Source of the DNA: Nitrospirota bacterium
Lineage (GTDB): Bacteria; Nitrospirota; Thermodesulfovibrionia; UBA6902
Assembly (NCBI GenBank): GCA_016213935.1
Contig: JACQZG010000006.1
Span: forward strand, 1 to 60,621
DNA length: 60,621 nucleotides
Direction: 5' to 3'
Shown here: positions 34,082-42,995 of the stretch, one piece after another
Layout: every line of letters begins with the position of its first letter
How positions within the stretch are numbered: position 1 is the first letter of the stretch
Notes under the pieces: generated by a model
What the model was told of the DNA's origin: nothing
Database searches by the model: none
The model's input: the letters and a program-made list of their open reading frames with translations, nothing else
Made by a program: the position numbers and the translations under genes

Positions 34082-35155
34082 ATGAATAATGGAAAAAATA
34101 TTATCATCGCAATGAGCGGGGGGGTTGATTCTTCAGTGGCGGCTTATCTTCTGAAGGAGGATGGTTATGAGGTCATAGGCCTCAGCTTTGAGCTTTGGGA
34201 CAGGAGAGACGCAGGGAGGGTCGACGCGTGCTGTTCGGTTGAGACGATAGAGATTGCGAAGTCAGTGGCAGAGAAGTTGGGCATTGAGCATCAGGTTGTG
34301 GATGTGAGGGATGCTTTTCATGAGAAGGTGATAACGAATTTTTGCGACTCCTACATATCGGGCATTACACCAAACCCGTGCATACTCTGCAACAAATATA
34401 TTAAGTTCGACTTTCTATTAAAAAAGGCGGCTGAACTCGGAGCAGACGCGGTTGCCACCGGCCATTACGCAAGGATTGAAAAAGATGAGGGTGGAGAGAA
34501 GTTCATCCTAAAGAAAGGCGTTGATCCTCAAAAAGACCAGTCTTATGTGCTGTATGTAATGACACAACAGGAGCTTTCAAAGACGATCTTTCCGCTTGGA
34601 GAGTATAAAAAAGAGAGAATTAGAGAGATAGCGAAAGAGCTTGGCCTTGCAAGCGCCATGAGGGCTGAAAGCCAAGAGATATGCTTTGTAGGGGAGGGGC
34701 ATTATGCTGATTTTATAAGAAGTTATGCCCCGTCCACCCTTATCCGTGGGCCAATCCTAAATACAGACGGGAAGGTGTTAGGCAAACACAGCGGAATGGC
34801 TTTTTATACTTTGGGTCAGAGAAAGGGGCTTGGCATACAATCGCTTACGCCGCTTTATGTTGTTGAAATAAATCCTAAAACAAACTCATTAGTGGTCGGC
34901 GGCAGAGAAGACGCAATGAAAAAAACATTTAAAGTCAATAAATTAAACTGGATATTGAGGCCTGTATTAAATGAGCCTTTAAGGGCGGACGTAAAGGTCC
35001 GATCAACCATGAAAGGGGCGCCCGCATTGATAATTCCCAATAAAGACAAGGTGTTAATTGAATTTGCTGAGCCCCAATGGGCTCCGGCTCCGGGGCAAAG
35101 CGCTGTATTCTATGACAGAGACAGGGTTATCGGAGGGGGTATGATAGTTCGGTAG
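34082..35155 (+). CDS. mnmA: tRNA-specific 2-thiouridylase MnmA
   Basis: 357 residues, usual length. Thiolates U34 of tRNA-Lys, -Glu and -Gln using ATP and a relayed persulfide. P-loop of N-type ATP pyrophosphatases (M-S-G-G-V-D-S-S-V-A) at residue 11-20, catalytic first Cys in N-P-C-I-L-C-N near residue 100, second Cys in S-Q-E-I-C-F-V-G near 198, and the tRNA-binding F-Y-T-L-G-Q-R-K-G-L. The start has no Shine-Dalgarno; the next ATG is three codons in and no better. Confidence 0.96.
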   Translation: MNNGKNIIIAMSGGVDSSVAAYLLKEDGYEVIGLSFELWDRRDAGRVDACCSVETIEIAKSVAEKLGIEHQVVDVRDAFHEKVITNFCDSYISGITPNPCILCNKYIKFDFLLKKAAELGADAVATGHYARIEKDEGGEKFILKKGVDPQKDQSYVLYVMTQQELSKTIFPLGEYKKERIREIAKELGLASAMRAESQEICFVGEGHYADFIRSYAPSTLIRGPILNTDGKVLGKHSGMAFYTLGQRKGLGIQSLTPLYVVEINPKTNSLVVGGREDAMKKTFKVNKLNWILRPVLNEPLRADVKVRSTMKGAPALIIPNKDKVLIEFAEPQWAPAPGQSAVFYDRDRVIGGGMIVR

Positions 35156-35244
35156 GAGGAGATACCGTGAATTAATGAAAAATAAGCTTTTTTTGTAATT
35201 TTTTTGTTTCATTTTTGAAAGTTTCATTGTATAATCTTGCTATT

Positions 35245-36267
35245 ATGCCCAAATGCAAAATTGGCTGCAGCGGATTTTTATATGACTCATGGAAAAATGC
35301 TTTTTACCCTGAGGACCTGCCGCAGAAGAGATGGTTATCATATTATGTACGAAAGCTTGATGCTCTTGAGCTTAGTATTACCTTCTACAGGCTTTTGAAG
35401 AAGGAGGCGTTTGAAAGATGGTATGTTGACACGCCTCCCGGGTTTGCCTTCAGCCTCAAAGGAAGCCGCTTCATAACTCATATAAAAAAGCTTAAGGATG
35501 TAGCGCTTCCCCTTGAGACCTTCTTCAATGTAACTCTGCCTCTTCATGAAAAATTTGAGGTCGTGCTCTGGCAGTTTCCCCCGAACCTTAAAGTGAATAT
35601 CAGGATACTTCAGGATTTCATAGAAGAGATAAAAAAATATTCTGTAAGGCATGTTTTTGAGTTCAGGCAGGCGAGTTGGCTCAGCAAAAAAGTGATACAG
35701 CTTTTATCTGAATCGAATATCGCGATATGCATGTCTGACTGGCCGGAATTTCTTTCAACCGTTCCGGTTACCGCGGATTTCGTCTATATCCAGAGACAGG
35801 GCGCGGGCGGAGATTATGCCGCGAACTACGAGACTGATAAACTTAAAGCAGATGCGAAGATGATCAGGGAACTGCTTAAGCAGGGGAAAGATGTCTATAT
35901 CTTTTTTAACAATGATGCCTTTGCGTACGCGCCGCAAAATGCGATGGAACTGAAGAAGATGCTTGAGAACGCCATGCCCGAATCTCATAAAGATATCGAG
36001 TTTTCCAAACACTCTCTGCCTCTTCAAAAGAAGGCCTCACAAAAGACTGAAGCGGGTAAAGATGTCAGGAAGATGCCGCAAAAGAAGACAACCGCGAAGA
36101 AGCCTTCTGAAAAGAAGACCGCCAAAAAAAAAAAAAAAAAAAGGACCCTTCAAAAGAAGGCCAGTAAAAAACCAGTGTCAAAGAAAACTGCCGCAAAGAA
36201 GAAGCCCGCAAAAAAATCTCCCGTGAAAAAGAAGCCTTCAGGGAAGGTTAAAAGCAAAAGGAAATAA
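35245..36267 (+). CDS. DUF72 (YecE-like) protein with lysine-rich C-terminal tail
   Basis: 340 residues. Residues 1-235 are a complete DUF72 domain (TIM-barrel fold): I-G-C-S-G-F near the start, F-Y-P-E-D-L-P, E-L-S-I-T-F-Y-R, then W-Q-F-P-P-N-L-K and F-E-F-R-Q-A-S-W. Function of the family is unknown; the fold suits a metal-dependent nuclease or epimerase. Residues about 250-340 are almost only K, A, P, S, T and R in K-K-x repeats, like histone-H1 or AlgP tails, and probably bind nucleic acid. The tail is encoded across a run of 19 A's. ATG at 35245 is chosen over a TTG ten codons upstream; TATAAT ends 9 bp before it and there is no ribosome site. Confidence 0.85.
   Translation: MPKCKIGCSGFLYDSWKNAFYPEDLPQKRWLSYYVRKLDALELSITFYRLLKKEAFERWYVDTPPGFAFSLKGSRFITHIKKLKDVALPLETFFNVTLPLHEKFEVVLWQFPPNLKVNIRILQDFIEEIKKYSVRHVFEFRQASWLSKKVIQLLSESNIAICMSDWPEFLSTVPVTADFVYIQRQGAGGDYAANYETDKLKADAKMIRELLKQGKDVYIFFNNDAFAYAPQNAMELKKMLENAMPESHKDIEFSKHSLPLQKKASQKTEAGKDVRKMPQKKTTAKKPSEKKTAKKKKKKRTLQKKASKKPVSKKTAAKKKPAKKSPVKKKPSGKVKSKRK
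36124..36142 (+). repeat. Poly-A tract of 19 within the DUF72 gene
   Basis: Nineteen consecutive A's inside the coding sequence of the basic tail. Such a tract is prone to replication or transcription slippage. One alternative frame also encodes a Lys/Arg-rich tail but stops about 40 bp earlier. Confidence 0.85.
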
Positions 36268-36300
36268 TACTCTCTTTTTATTTCGTTGCAAGTGAGTTAA

Positions 36301-37083
36301 TTAAGGAAATCTTAGCTGGATTCTCTCTATGGATTTTGCCTTTCCGGTTGACGAGTCAATATCAATCAATGAACATGACATCACTGTTTCGCCGCCGGCT
36401 GTTTCAAATCTTGCAGGTATGTTTGTGAGGAACCTGTTTATGACAAGCTCTTTTTTTACTCCGATTATCGAGTCTGTGGGGCCGGTCATTCCGACATCCG
36501 ATATATACGCTGTCCCTCCCGCCAGTATCTGTTCATCCGCGGTCTGGACATGGGTGTGCGTTCCGATGACAGCGCTCACCTCACCGTCAAGATAATAACC
36601 GAGAGCCTGCTTTTCAGACGTTGCCTCAGCGTGAAAATCAACTATAATTATTTTCGTTTCTTCCTTAAGCGAAGATATCTCTTTTTTTGAAATTGTAAAA
36701 GGCGAGTCCATCTGGCTCATGAACACTCTTCCGGAAATGTTCAGGACAGCGGCCTTTTCGCCGTGCCGGGTCTTTATGATTATTGAGCCGTGGCCCGGGA
36801 CTTCCGGAGGATAGTTCGCGGGCCTTAGAAGCCGGTTCTCTTTCGCAATGTATTCTATCGCCTCTTTTTTGTCCCATATGTGGTTTCCGGATGTGAGCAC
36901 GTCAACGCCGAGCGCGAATATCTCTTCGCCGACAGACTCGGTGATGCCAAAGCCTCCGGCAGCGTTTTCCGCATTAGCTACGACAAGGCTGACATCAAAC
37001 TTTTCCTTAAGGCCGGGAAGGCCTTTCTTCAATGCCGTTCTGCCGGGCTTTCCGACTATGTCGCCTATGAACAATATTTTCAT
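36301..37083 (-). CDS. ymdB: YmdB-family (TIGR00282) metallophosphoesterase
   Basis: 260 residues. Di-metal phosphodiesterase related to the Bacillus YmdB cyclic-nucleotide (2',3'-cAMP) phosphodiesterase. Metal and catalytic motifs: G-D-I-V-G-K-P-G-R at the start, N-A-E-N-A-A-G-G-F-G near 38, S-G-N-H-I-W-D near 66, D-F-H-A-E-A-T-S-E and G-T-H-T-H-V-Q-T-A-D-E. It follows rny by 9 bp; the rny-ymdB order is conserved in many bacteria and links RNA decay with cyclic nucleotide products. Confidence 0.93.
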   Translation of the reverse strand: MKILFIGDIVGKPGRTALKKGLPGLKEKFDVSLVVANAENAAGGFGITESVGEEIFALGVDVLTSGNHIWDKKEAIEYIAKENRLLRPANYPPEVPGHGSIIIKTRHGEKAAVLNISGRVFMSQMDSPFTISKKEISSLKEETKIIIVDFHAEATSEKQALGYYLDGEVSAVIGTHTHVQTADEQILAGGTAYISDVGMTGPTDSIIGVKKELVINRFLTNIPARFETAGGETVMSCSLIDIDSSTGKAKSIERIQLRFP

Positions 37084-37092
37084 AATGTCAGC

Positions 37093-38658
37093 TTATTTCG
37101 CGTACTCGACAAACCTCGATTCCCTTATGACAGTGACCTTGATCTGGCCGGGGTAAGTGAGTTCTTCCTCTATTTTTTTGGCAAGGTCCCTGGATATCTG
37201 GGCCGACCGCTCGTCGCTTATGTCTTCAGGTTTAACAAGTATCCTGATCTCCCTTCCGGCCTGTATCGCGTATGATTTGCTGACACCGTCAAAAGATGTT
37301 GCTATCTCCTCAAGCCGCTCAAGCCTCTTTATGTATCCTTCAAGGGACTCTTTTCTTGCCCCGGGCCTCGCTGCGGAGAGCGCGTCTCCGGCCGCCACAA
37401 GGGTCGCCTCTATCGTCAGGGGGTCTCCTTCCTCGTGGTGGACGAGGATTGCGTTTACCACCTTCTCGTTCTCTCCGTATTTCTTGGCAAGGTCAGCGCC
37501 TATCGCCTGATGCGAGCCTTCGACCTCATGGTCAATCGCTTTGCCTATGTCGTGGAGTATGCCGGCTCTTTTGGCAAGCTTAATGTTTCCTTTGAGTTCA
37601 GCCGCCATTATGCTTGCGAGATAGGCAACCTCTTTTGAGTGCTCAAGGACGTTCTGGCCGTATGAGGTGCGGTATTTGAGCCTGCCGATGAGCTTGATGA
37701 GTTCAGGGTGAATGCCGTGAAGCCCGAGGTCAAACACTGCTTTCTCCCCCTCTTCCTTTATTGTGGCGGCAATCTCCTTCTCCACCTTTGAAACTATCTC
37801 TTCTATCCTTGCGGGGTGGATCCTTCCGTCCGTAAGCAGCCTTGTAAGGGCTATCCTGCCTACCTCTCTTCTTACAGGGTCGAAACAGGAGAGCAGAACT
37901 GTCTCAGGAGTATCGTCTATTATGAACTCAACGCCGGTTGCAGCTTCCAGCGCCCTGATATTTCTTCCCTCTCTTCCGATAACCCTTCCTTTCATCTCGT
38001 CATTGGGAAGATTCACAGTCGAAACCGTGTTTTCGCTTACGTAGTCGCTTGAGTAACGCTGTATAGCGGTGCTTATTATTCTTTTGGATTTCCTGTCCGA
38101 CGCCTCGAGTGCTTCATCCTCAAGTTTTTTAGTCATTTTGGCTATCTCGTATTTCGCCTCTTCCTCAACCTTCTTTAAAAGCTCTATTTTCGCGTCTTCA
38201 CTGCTCATATTTGAAATGCGTTCGAGCATCTCGGCCTGTTTTAATAGCGTCTTTTCGGTCTCTTCCTGTTTTCTGTTTATTGTTTTTTCCTTGTTTGAGA
38301 GGTCTGCTTCCCTCTGTGTAAACTTCGCCTCTTTTTTGTCAATCTGGTCGAGCTTTCTGTCAAGCATCTCTTCTCTCTGATGCAGTCTTTTATCAAGCTG
38401 GTTTAGTTCTTGGCGGCGCTCACGTTCTTCTTTTTCAGAGTCTGCCTTGAGTTTCAGAGCGATGTCCCTGGCTTCGAGCTGGGCCTCTTTTTTTATCGTG
38501 TTTGCTTCCTTGACCGCGCCTTCAAGCACCTCTTTTGCTTTGTTCTCGATATCTTTTATCCTGTTGGCGCTGCTGACCTTATTGTATAAGAGCGCGGCAG
38601 CGACGCCTGCGGCAATGCCTGCGGCAAGAACAGGGAAAAGGTAGAAGAAGTTAATCAT
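37093..38658 (-). CDS. rny: Ribonuclease Y
   Basis: 521 residues, usual length. Membrane-anchored endoribonuclease starting mRNA decay. One N-terminal membrane helix (about 3-23), long charged coiled coil (25-205), KH RNA-binding domain with [12 protein letters not shown] near 225, and the HD catalytic domain with [11 protein letters not shown] near 370. The start overlaps the end of rarA by 8 bp, so rarA-rny-ymdB is one transcript. Confidence 0.97.
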   Translation of the reverse strand: MINFFYLFPVLAAGIAAGVAAALLYNKVSSANRIKDIENKAKEVLEGAVKEANTIKKEAQLEARDIALKLKADSEKEERERRQELNQLDKRLHQREEMLDRKLDQIDKKEAKFTQREADLSNKEKTINRKQEETEKTLLKQAEMLERISNMSSEDAKIELLKKVEEEAKYEIAKMTKKLEDEALEASDRKSKRIISTAIQRYSSDYVSENTVSTVNLPNDEMKGRVIGREGRNIRALEAATGVEFIIDDTPETVLLSCFDPVRREVGRIALTRLLTDGRIHPARIEEIVSKVEKEIAATIKEEGEKAVFDLGLHGIHPELIKLIGRLKYRTSYGQNVLEHSKEVAYLASIMAAELKGNIKLAKRAGILHDIGKAIDHEVEGSHQAIGADLAKKYGENEKVVNAILVHHEEGDPLTIEATLVAAGDALSAARPGARKESLEGYIKRLERLEEIATSFDGVSKSYAIQAGREIRILVKPEDISDERSAQISRDLAKKIEEELTYPGQIKVTVIRESRFVEYAK

Positions 38659-39922
38659 TGTCAGGTCCTCCTTTATGTAATCTCTCTTTTATATTTTTTT
38701 CGTAGCCTTCTTCGGTCGGGCGGTAGAAGGCCTTCTCTTTTGGAAGGTACTCCTGTTCGACAAAATGCCCTTTGAAATCATGGGGGTATTTGTATCCCTC
38801 TCCTGCCCCTAAGCGTTGTGCGCCCTTGTAGTTGGCGCTTTTTAAGTGGTTAGGCACAGGTTCAAGCCTTTCGGAGCGCACGTCTGAAAGCGCGTTTTCG
38901 ATTCCCGCATAAGAGGCGTTGCTTTTGGGCGCGGTCGCGACATAAACCGCTGCCTGGGCAAGGGGAATGCGCCCCTCGGGCATGCCGATGGATTCCACGG
39001 CCTGTTTCGCGGCTACAGCTATAAGCAGCGCCCTCGGGTCGGCATTGCCGACATCTTCTGAGGCGCATATCATTATTCTTCTCGCTATGAACAGCGGGTC
39101 TTCCCCGCTTTCTATCATCTTCGCAAGCCAGTAAAGCGAGGCATCCGGGTCTCCACCCCTCATGCTTTTAATGAATGCTGAAATGGTATTGTAGTGCTCG
39201 TCTTCGCTGTAATAAATATGTTTTTTCTGGACAATATCCTTAGCGAGGTTCATATCAAAGACATTTTTTCCTGAGTTCTCAAGGACAAAAGCTCCGAGTT
39301 CAATAATATTTAGCGCCTTTCTCGCGTCTCCTTCCGAGGCTTCAGATATAAAATCCATGGCATCAGGCCCGATGTTTATGTTCAGCCTTCCAATGCCCCT
39401 TTCGTCGTCGCGGACGGCTTTTTCGAGTAGGGTTTTAATATCTTCCCTGCTTAAGGGCAGGAATTGGAATATCATGGATCGTGAAGAAAGGGCCGGTATT
39501 ATTGAGAAAAAGGGGTTTTGCGTGGAGGCGCCTATCAGGATGACATTCCCGTTCTCGACGTCGGGAAGAAGCGCGTCCTGCTGGAGCTTATTGAACCTGT
39601 GTATCTCATCAACAAAAAGAATAGCCCTGCTGGAATGTTCAGCCTCTTTGAGGGACTCTTTAATATCGCTTATGCCTGAAGTGACGGCGTTTAACGCAAT
39701 GAAGAGGGCATTAGTCTTTTTTGCTATGATGCGGGCAAGCGCGGTCTTTCCGGTCCCCGGAGGGCCGTAAAGTAACAATGAGACTATCGAGTCGCGCTCA
39801 ATCGCTTCCCTGAGCGGCTTGCCCCTGCCGAGGATATGGGACTGGCCGAGAAATTCCCCGAGGTCACGAGGCTGCATTCTCCAGGAAAGAGGAGCTTTTT
39901 TTTCTTTGTGATACAAGTCCAT
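38651..39922 (-). CDS. rarA: Replication-associated recombination protein RarA (MgsA)
   Basis: 423 residues. AAA+ clamp-loader-like ATPase acting at stalled replication forks. Start R-M-Q-P-R-D-L-x-E-F-L-G-Q-S-H near 16, Walker A G-P-P-G-T-G-K-T near 54, Walker [13 protein letters not shown], sensor region T-Q-N-P-F-F-S, and the C-terminal tetramerisation part ending Y-K-Y-P-H-D-F-x-G-H-F-V-x-Q-x-Y-L-P. The 6S RNA gene lies about 275 bp upstream on the same strand, a neighbourhood also seen in some other bacteria. Confidence 0.96.
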   Translation of the reverse strand: MDLYHKEKKAPLSWRMQPRDLGEFLGQSHILGRGKPLREAIERDSIVSLLLYGPPGTGKTALARIIAKKTNALFIALNAVTSGISDIKESLKEAEHSSRAILFVDEIHRFNKLQQDALLPDVENGNVILIGASTQNPFFSIIPALSSRSMIFQFLPLSREDIKTLLEKAVRDDERGIGRLNINIGPDAMDFISEASEGDARKALNIIELGAFVLENSGKNVFDMNLAKDIVQKKHIYYSEDEHYNTISAFIKSMRGGDPDASLYWLAKMIESGEDPLFIARRIMICASEDVGNADPRALLIAVAAKQAVESIGMPEGRIPLAQAAVYVATAPKSNASYAGIENALSDVRSERLEPVPNHLKSANYKGAQRLGAGEGYKYPHDFKGHFVEQEYLPKEKAFYRPTEEGYEKNIKERLHKGGPDND

Positions 39923-40196
39923 CTTTTGTTAAAGGATCTCCGGCTGCCCATTAAACGGGCGCGGGGATTCAAAGATGGCCTTTGACAGATGGGGTTACAC
40001 GGGCGGTATGAATATATCAGGTTTAACTGATTCTATAGGTTCAGCCTCTGTAAAACACCTCTCAACATGGCTGTTTTGAGAGACATTGCAGAAAGTTAGA
40101 TAAATATTAAAGAGGCTTTGAAGCTTTATATTACACATACCCGAGATACCTTAACTGTCAAGACCAATAAATTTAATATGCCCGCTTCTGCGGGAT
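39923..40196 (-). other. Non-coding gap between 6S RNA and rarA with several stem-loops
   Basis: No convincing coding sequence. On the minus strand several clean stems can form: AGCCTCT/AGAGGCT (about 40113 with 40053), CTCTC/GAGAG around 40080-40060, ATCAG-N6-CTGAT (about 40032-40017), TCAAAG-N5-CTTTGA and GCCC-N7-GGGC (39965-39950), plus CCCGC-AGAA-GCGGG just after the 6S RNA. They could be a second structured RNA or the rarA leader; I do not recognise a family. Confidence 0.35.
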
Positions 40197-40389
40197 AAAA
40201 TACCCACCTTGCCGTGCAGGATAAAACTTGCCTCCCTGTTTACACAGGTGGGTGCCTTGAATACAGGATTAGGCTTAGACTCCCGGCTTGCCGGGACGCT
40301 CACACCTGTTTTACGCTGGCTCCCTAACATAGTTATTTGTAGGAACAAGTTTTTAATTCCTTTCACGAACAAGGTAGGCGTATCGCCAT
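40197..40389 (-). ncRNA. ssrS: 6S RNA
   Basis: About 190 nt with the full 6S rod architecture on the minus strand. Closing stem: CCTACCTTGTTCGTG pairs with CACGGCAAGGTGGG (one bulge), continued by GGA...AAAACTTG with CAAGTTTTATCC. Then an open central bubble whose 3' side carries the usual small hairpin (CCTGT-GTAA-ACAGG). Terminal stem: GGGAGCC/GGCACCC, ACAGG/CCTGT and CCCGGC-AA-GCCGGG at the tip, with the AAGCCTAA segment that recalls the E. coli sequence. The G-T-T-C-G-T-G and C-C-T-G-C-A-C-G-G-C stretches match common 6S end sequences. 6S RNA binds sigma-70 RNA polymerase by mimicking open promoter DNA. A good promoter lies just upstream and rarA downstream. Exact ends are estimates. Confidence 0.82.
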
Positions 40390-40394
40390 AATTA

Positions 40395-40423
40395 ATAATA
40401 TATTAGAATACTTGTATTTTCAA
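40395..40423 (-). promoter_or_regulatory. Promoter of the 6S RNA gene
   Basis: On the minus strand TTGAAA (40423-40418), 17 bp, TATTAT (40400-40395). Expected transcript start about 40388, at the foot of the 6S closing stem. Confidence 0.75.
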
Positions 40424-40444
40424 GTGTTATAAACAGGATAAGGC

Positions 40445-41317
40445 TTACAGCAGGCCGTAAGCATTTAATTCTTTCTTCAGCTTTTCTTTGTTCGGGCCGC
40501 TCATCTCACAAAGCGGGAGCCTGAATTCTTCTCGTATCTTGCCCATCATGCTTAAAGCCGTCTTGACAGGGATGGGGTTTGTCTCAATGAACATCGCCTT
40601 ATTGAGCGGTTCGAGCCTGAAATGGATATCTCTGCTCTCTTTCAACTTATTGTTATTCCACAATTTAATCATATCGGAGACGTCTCTCGGGGCAATGTTC
40701 GCGACAACTGATATGACGCCTTTTCCGCCAAGCGCAAGCAGAGTGAATGTTGTGAAATCATCGCCTGAGAGCACGGTTATCCTGTCGCCGCAAAGCCGTA
40801 TCACATCGCTTACCTGAGACATATTGCCGGTGGCCTCTTTTATTGCGACTATGTTCTCAATGACAGCCAGCCTTGCAACGGTTTCAGGCATCATATTGAC
40901 CGCGGTACGGCCCGGGACATTATATAAGACAATGGGAATATCGACCTCTTTTGCCACCTTCTCATAATGCCTGAAGAGCCCCTCTTGCGTAGGCTTATTG
41001 TAATATGGCGCGACAAGCAAGGCTCCGTCAGCGCCTAATTTTTTTGCCTTTTGGGTTATCATTATAGTCTCGTCGGTCGAATTGGCGCCTGTGCCCGCAA
41101 TAACCGGAATCCTGCCGTTTACCACCTTAATCGTATGCTCTATTACCCTGTAGTGCTCATCGTACTCGAGTGTTGCCGATTCGCCTGTTGTGCCGCAGGG
41201 GACGACGGCATCGGTTCCTTCGGCTATATGCCACTCTATAAGGTCTCCGAGAGCTTTTTCATCGAATTTTCCGTTATTAAATGGTGTTACGACCGCGACT
41301 ATCGAGCCTTTAAACAT
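40445..41317 (-). CDS. dapA: 4-hydroxy-tetrahydrodipicolinate synthase
   Basis: 290 residues, usual length. First step of the diaminopimelate/lysine branch: condensation of pyruvate and aspartate semialdehyde. TIM barrel with the active-site triad region G-T-T-G-E-S-A-T-L near residue 43, Y-Y-N-K-P-T-Q-E-G near 106, Y-N-V-P-G-R-T near 133 and the Schiff-base Lys in A-I-K-E-A-T-G-N near 161. Ribosome site AGGAGAG. Stands alone upstream of the 6S RNA gene; no terminator is seen between them. Confidence 0.97.
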   Translation of the reverse strand: MFKGSIVAVVTPFNNGKFDEKALGDLIEWHIAEGTDAVVPCGTTGESATLEYDEHYRVIEHTIKVVNGRIPVIAGTGANSTDETIMITQKAKKLGADGALLVAPYYNKPTQEGLFRHYEKVAKEVDIPIVLYNVPGRTAVNMMPETVARLAVIENIVAIKEATGNMSQVSDVIRLCGDRITVLSGDDFTTFTLLALGGKGVISVVANIAPRDVSDMIKLWNNNKLKESRDIHFRLEPLNKAMFIETNPIPVKTALSMMGKIREEFRLPLCEMSGPNKEKLKKELNAYGLL

Positions 41318-41449
41318 ATCGTCTCTCCTCTGAATTTATTTTGCATACACAAGCAAGTTATTAAGTTTAAGGAATTTCCACGGTTAGGTCAAGATGAAAA
41401 AATTGACACCTGCTCATTCATTCTGATACTTTTAACAAAAGTAAACTAT

Positions 41450-41548
41450 AGTTAAAAGTTGAGAGTTAAGCGTTTTGAATTAATGAAGAAAAATAATTTA
41501 AATGATATATTATCTTAACTTTCAACTTTCAACTTTCAACTCTTAACC
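41450..41548. repeat. Heptamer repeats in inverted orientation upstream of tatA
   Basis: AACTTTC three times plus AACTCTT (41517-41544) in perfect 7-bp phase. The opposite-sense partner AGTTAAAAGTTGAGAGTTAAG lies at 41450-41470. Together they can form a long hairpin with a 46-nt loop. The array ends 12 bp before the tatA ATG and occupies the place where a ribosome site would be expected. Confidence 0.8.
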
Positions 41549-41559
41549 TTGTTTTTGCT

Positions 41560-41883
41560 ATGTTTGACATCGGAACGCAGGAACTCATAATAATCTTCAT
41601 AGTCGCCCTTCTCGTATTCGGCCCTAAAAAACTTCCTGAATTGGGAAGGGCTCTCGGCAAAGGAGTGAAAGAACTCAAATCCGCCCTGAGCGGCATTACG
41701 GAAAGCATTAATGAAACAGGGGTCGAGGAAGAGATAAGGAAGGCCCGCGAGAATGTTACCGGCGGCATAATGAAAAACGGGAAGATCGACCTCGGGATAA
41801 AGGATGTGTTGAAGCCGGAAGAAGGGGCAGCGGCTTACGAAAAACCAAAGAAAGAGGGTTCAGGAGCAGAGGGCAATGGATAA
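41560..41883 (+). CDS. tatA: Sec-independent translocase subunit TatA/TatB
   Basis: 107 residues. N-terminal membrane helix with the F-G-P-K-K-L-P-E-L-G-R hinge and amphipathic helix characteristic of TatA/TatB, then a long hydrophilic tail. The glycine-proline hinge and the length are compatible with a single bifunctional TatA or with TatB. Exports folded proteins, including cofactor-loaded periplasmic enzymes, together with TatC. It overlaps tatC by 8 bp. There is no Shine-Dalgarno before the ATG; the upstream region is filled by heptamer repeats. A weak promoter (TTGACA at 41403, TACTTT at 41427) lies about 130 bp upstream. Confidence 0.93.
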   Translation: MFDIGTQELIIIFIVALLVFGPKKLPELGRALGKGVKELKSALSGITESINETGVEEEIRKARENVTGGIMKNGKIDLGIKDVLKPEEGAAAYEKPKKEGSGAEGNG

Positions 41884-42646
41884 AATGCCCATATCTGAAC
41901 ATCTCGGCGACCTGAGAAAAAGAATAGCAATCTCATTGGGAGCCGTCACCGCGGCATTTTTTTTCTCTTTTTATTATTCCGAAGATCTCTTCAGAATAGT
42001 CACCATGCCTCTTCACGGCACGCTCAGCTTTTCATCAGCAAGCCCGTTCATTTTTTTTCAGCCTTCGGCTACCCCAGGCCTTGAGCTTGTATTTCTTGAG
42101 CCCGCGGAAGGGCTCTGGATGCATTTCAAGATATCCATGATTTCGGGCTTTATTTTGGCTTCGCCCGTAATATTTCACCAGATATGGAAGTTCATTTCTC
42201 CGGGGCTCTTGCCGAAAGAGAAGAGATTTGCCCTGCCGTTTGTTTTTGTGACGACATTTCTATTCCTCCTCGGCTCACTATTCTGCTTCATCATAATCTT
42301 GCCCTTTGCCATTAATTTCCTCCTCACCTACAAGACAGAGAATATGAAGCCGATGCTTTCAGTAGGAAAGTATGTTGATTTCTGCATGAAGTTCATACTC
42401 GCGTTCGGAGCGGTTTTCGAACTTCCGGTGGTGCTTGTATTTTTGACGAGGATCGGAATAGTGACGACTCAATTTCTCTCAAAAAACAGAAAATACGCAG
42501 TGCTGATAGCGTTTGTTGCTGCCGCAGTGCTTACCCCGACGCCCGACGCGTTCAATCAGGCTCTCATGGCGCTGCCGATGATAGTCCTCTACGAGGTGGG
42601 CATATGGGCTTCGGTTTTGTTTAACCGGAAGAAGGATGAGGAATGA
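41876..42646 (+). CDS. tatC: Sec-independent translocase subunit TatC
   Basis: 256 residues with six membrane helices. Receptor for twin-arginine signal peptides. The opening P-I-S-E-H-L-G-D-L-R-K-R motif and the F-x-x-P-x-L-x-x-x-E region in the first periplasmic loop are recognisable; the core F-I-S-P-G-L-L-P-K-E-K-R and the late L-T-P-T-P-D-A-F-N-Q motif are present. The periplasmic loop between helices 1 and 2 is somewhat longer than in E. coli. Translationally coupled to tatA. Confidence 0.95.
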   Translation: MDKMPISEHLGDLRKRIAISLGAVTAAFFFSFYYSEDLFRIVTMPLHGTLSFSSASPFIFFQPSATPGLELVFLEPAEGLWMHFKISMISGFILASPVIFHQIWKFISPGLLPKEKRFALPFVFVTTFLFLLGSLFCFIIILPFAINFLLTYKTENMKPMLSVGKYVDFCMKFILAFGAVFELPVVLVFLTRIGIVTTQFLSKNRKYAVLIAFVAAAVLTPTPDAFNQALMALPMIVLYEVGIWASVLFNRKKDEE

Positions 42647-42652
42647 AAAAGT

Positions 42653-42901
42653 TTAATTCTTACCGCTCTGTCCTGACTTAATCTTCCTGTATTTATCTTC
42701 GCCTAAACACTCTTTTGCGAAGGCGCACCAGTCTATGCACGAAGGGCCGAGAACGCGGGATACGGGCTGGCCGCATTTTTTGCATTTTGACTCTGTCTCG
42801 TCGCTCCATATCTCAACCTTCTCCCCGCATCTGCGGCACAAGATATCTTCGGGCTTCGGCTGTTTTATCTCCCTGCTTCCGGGACAGGTGTCTTTGAGCA
42901 T
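42653..42901 (-). CDS. Small Cys-rich zinc-ribbon-like protein
   Basis: 82 residues from the ATG at 42901 (GGAGG 8 bp upstream). Two C-x2-C pairs (L-C-R-R-C-G and C-K-K-C-G-Q-P-V) form a likely zinc ribbon, followed by a third set in G-P-S-C-I-D-W-C-A-F-A-K-E-C. The pattern W-S-D-E-T-E-S-K-C-x-x-C-G is common in small proteins of sulfate-reducing and other strict anaerobes; no function is known. Convergent with tatC, 6 bp apart; its own promoter region lies in the repeat-rich gap to yajC. Confidence 0.75.
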   Translation of the reverse strand: MLKDTCPGSREIKQPKPEDILCRRCGEKVEIWSDETESKCKKCGQPVSRVLGPSCIDWCAFAKECLGEDKYRKIKSGQSGKN

Positions 42902-42995
42902 TATAAATTCCTCCAGATGTTTTATTATGACACATATATTTTTTTTGTATATGACGCAGGTCATAATTATTGCACTGTTTAAATGGATAGCGAGC

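Noticed and set aside
40197..40320. GEMM or SAM riboswitch, or an integron attC-like palindrome
   Set aside because: Short likenesses (CCCGGCAAGCC, paired stems) were noted, but the core motifs of those families are absent and the whole fits 6S RNA including its promoter.
40151..40391. Short open frames on both strands in the rarA-dapA gap
   Set aside because: They lie across the 6S RNA stems, have no ribosome sites and no protein-like conservation pattern; the RNA structure explains the sequence better.
41517..41548. CRISPR-like array before tatA
   Set aside because: Units are 7 bp and contiguous, with no spacers; no cas genes are present in the window.
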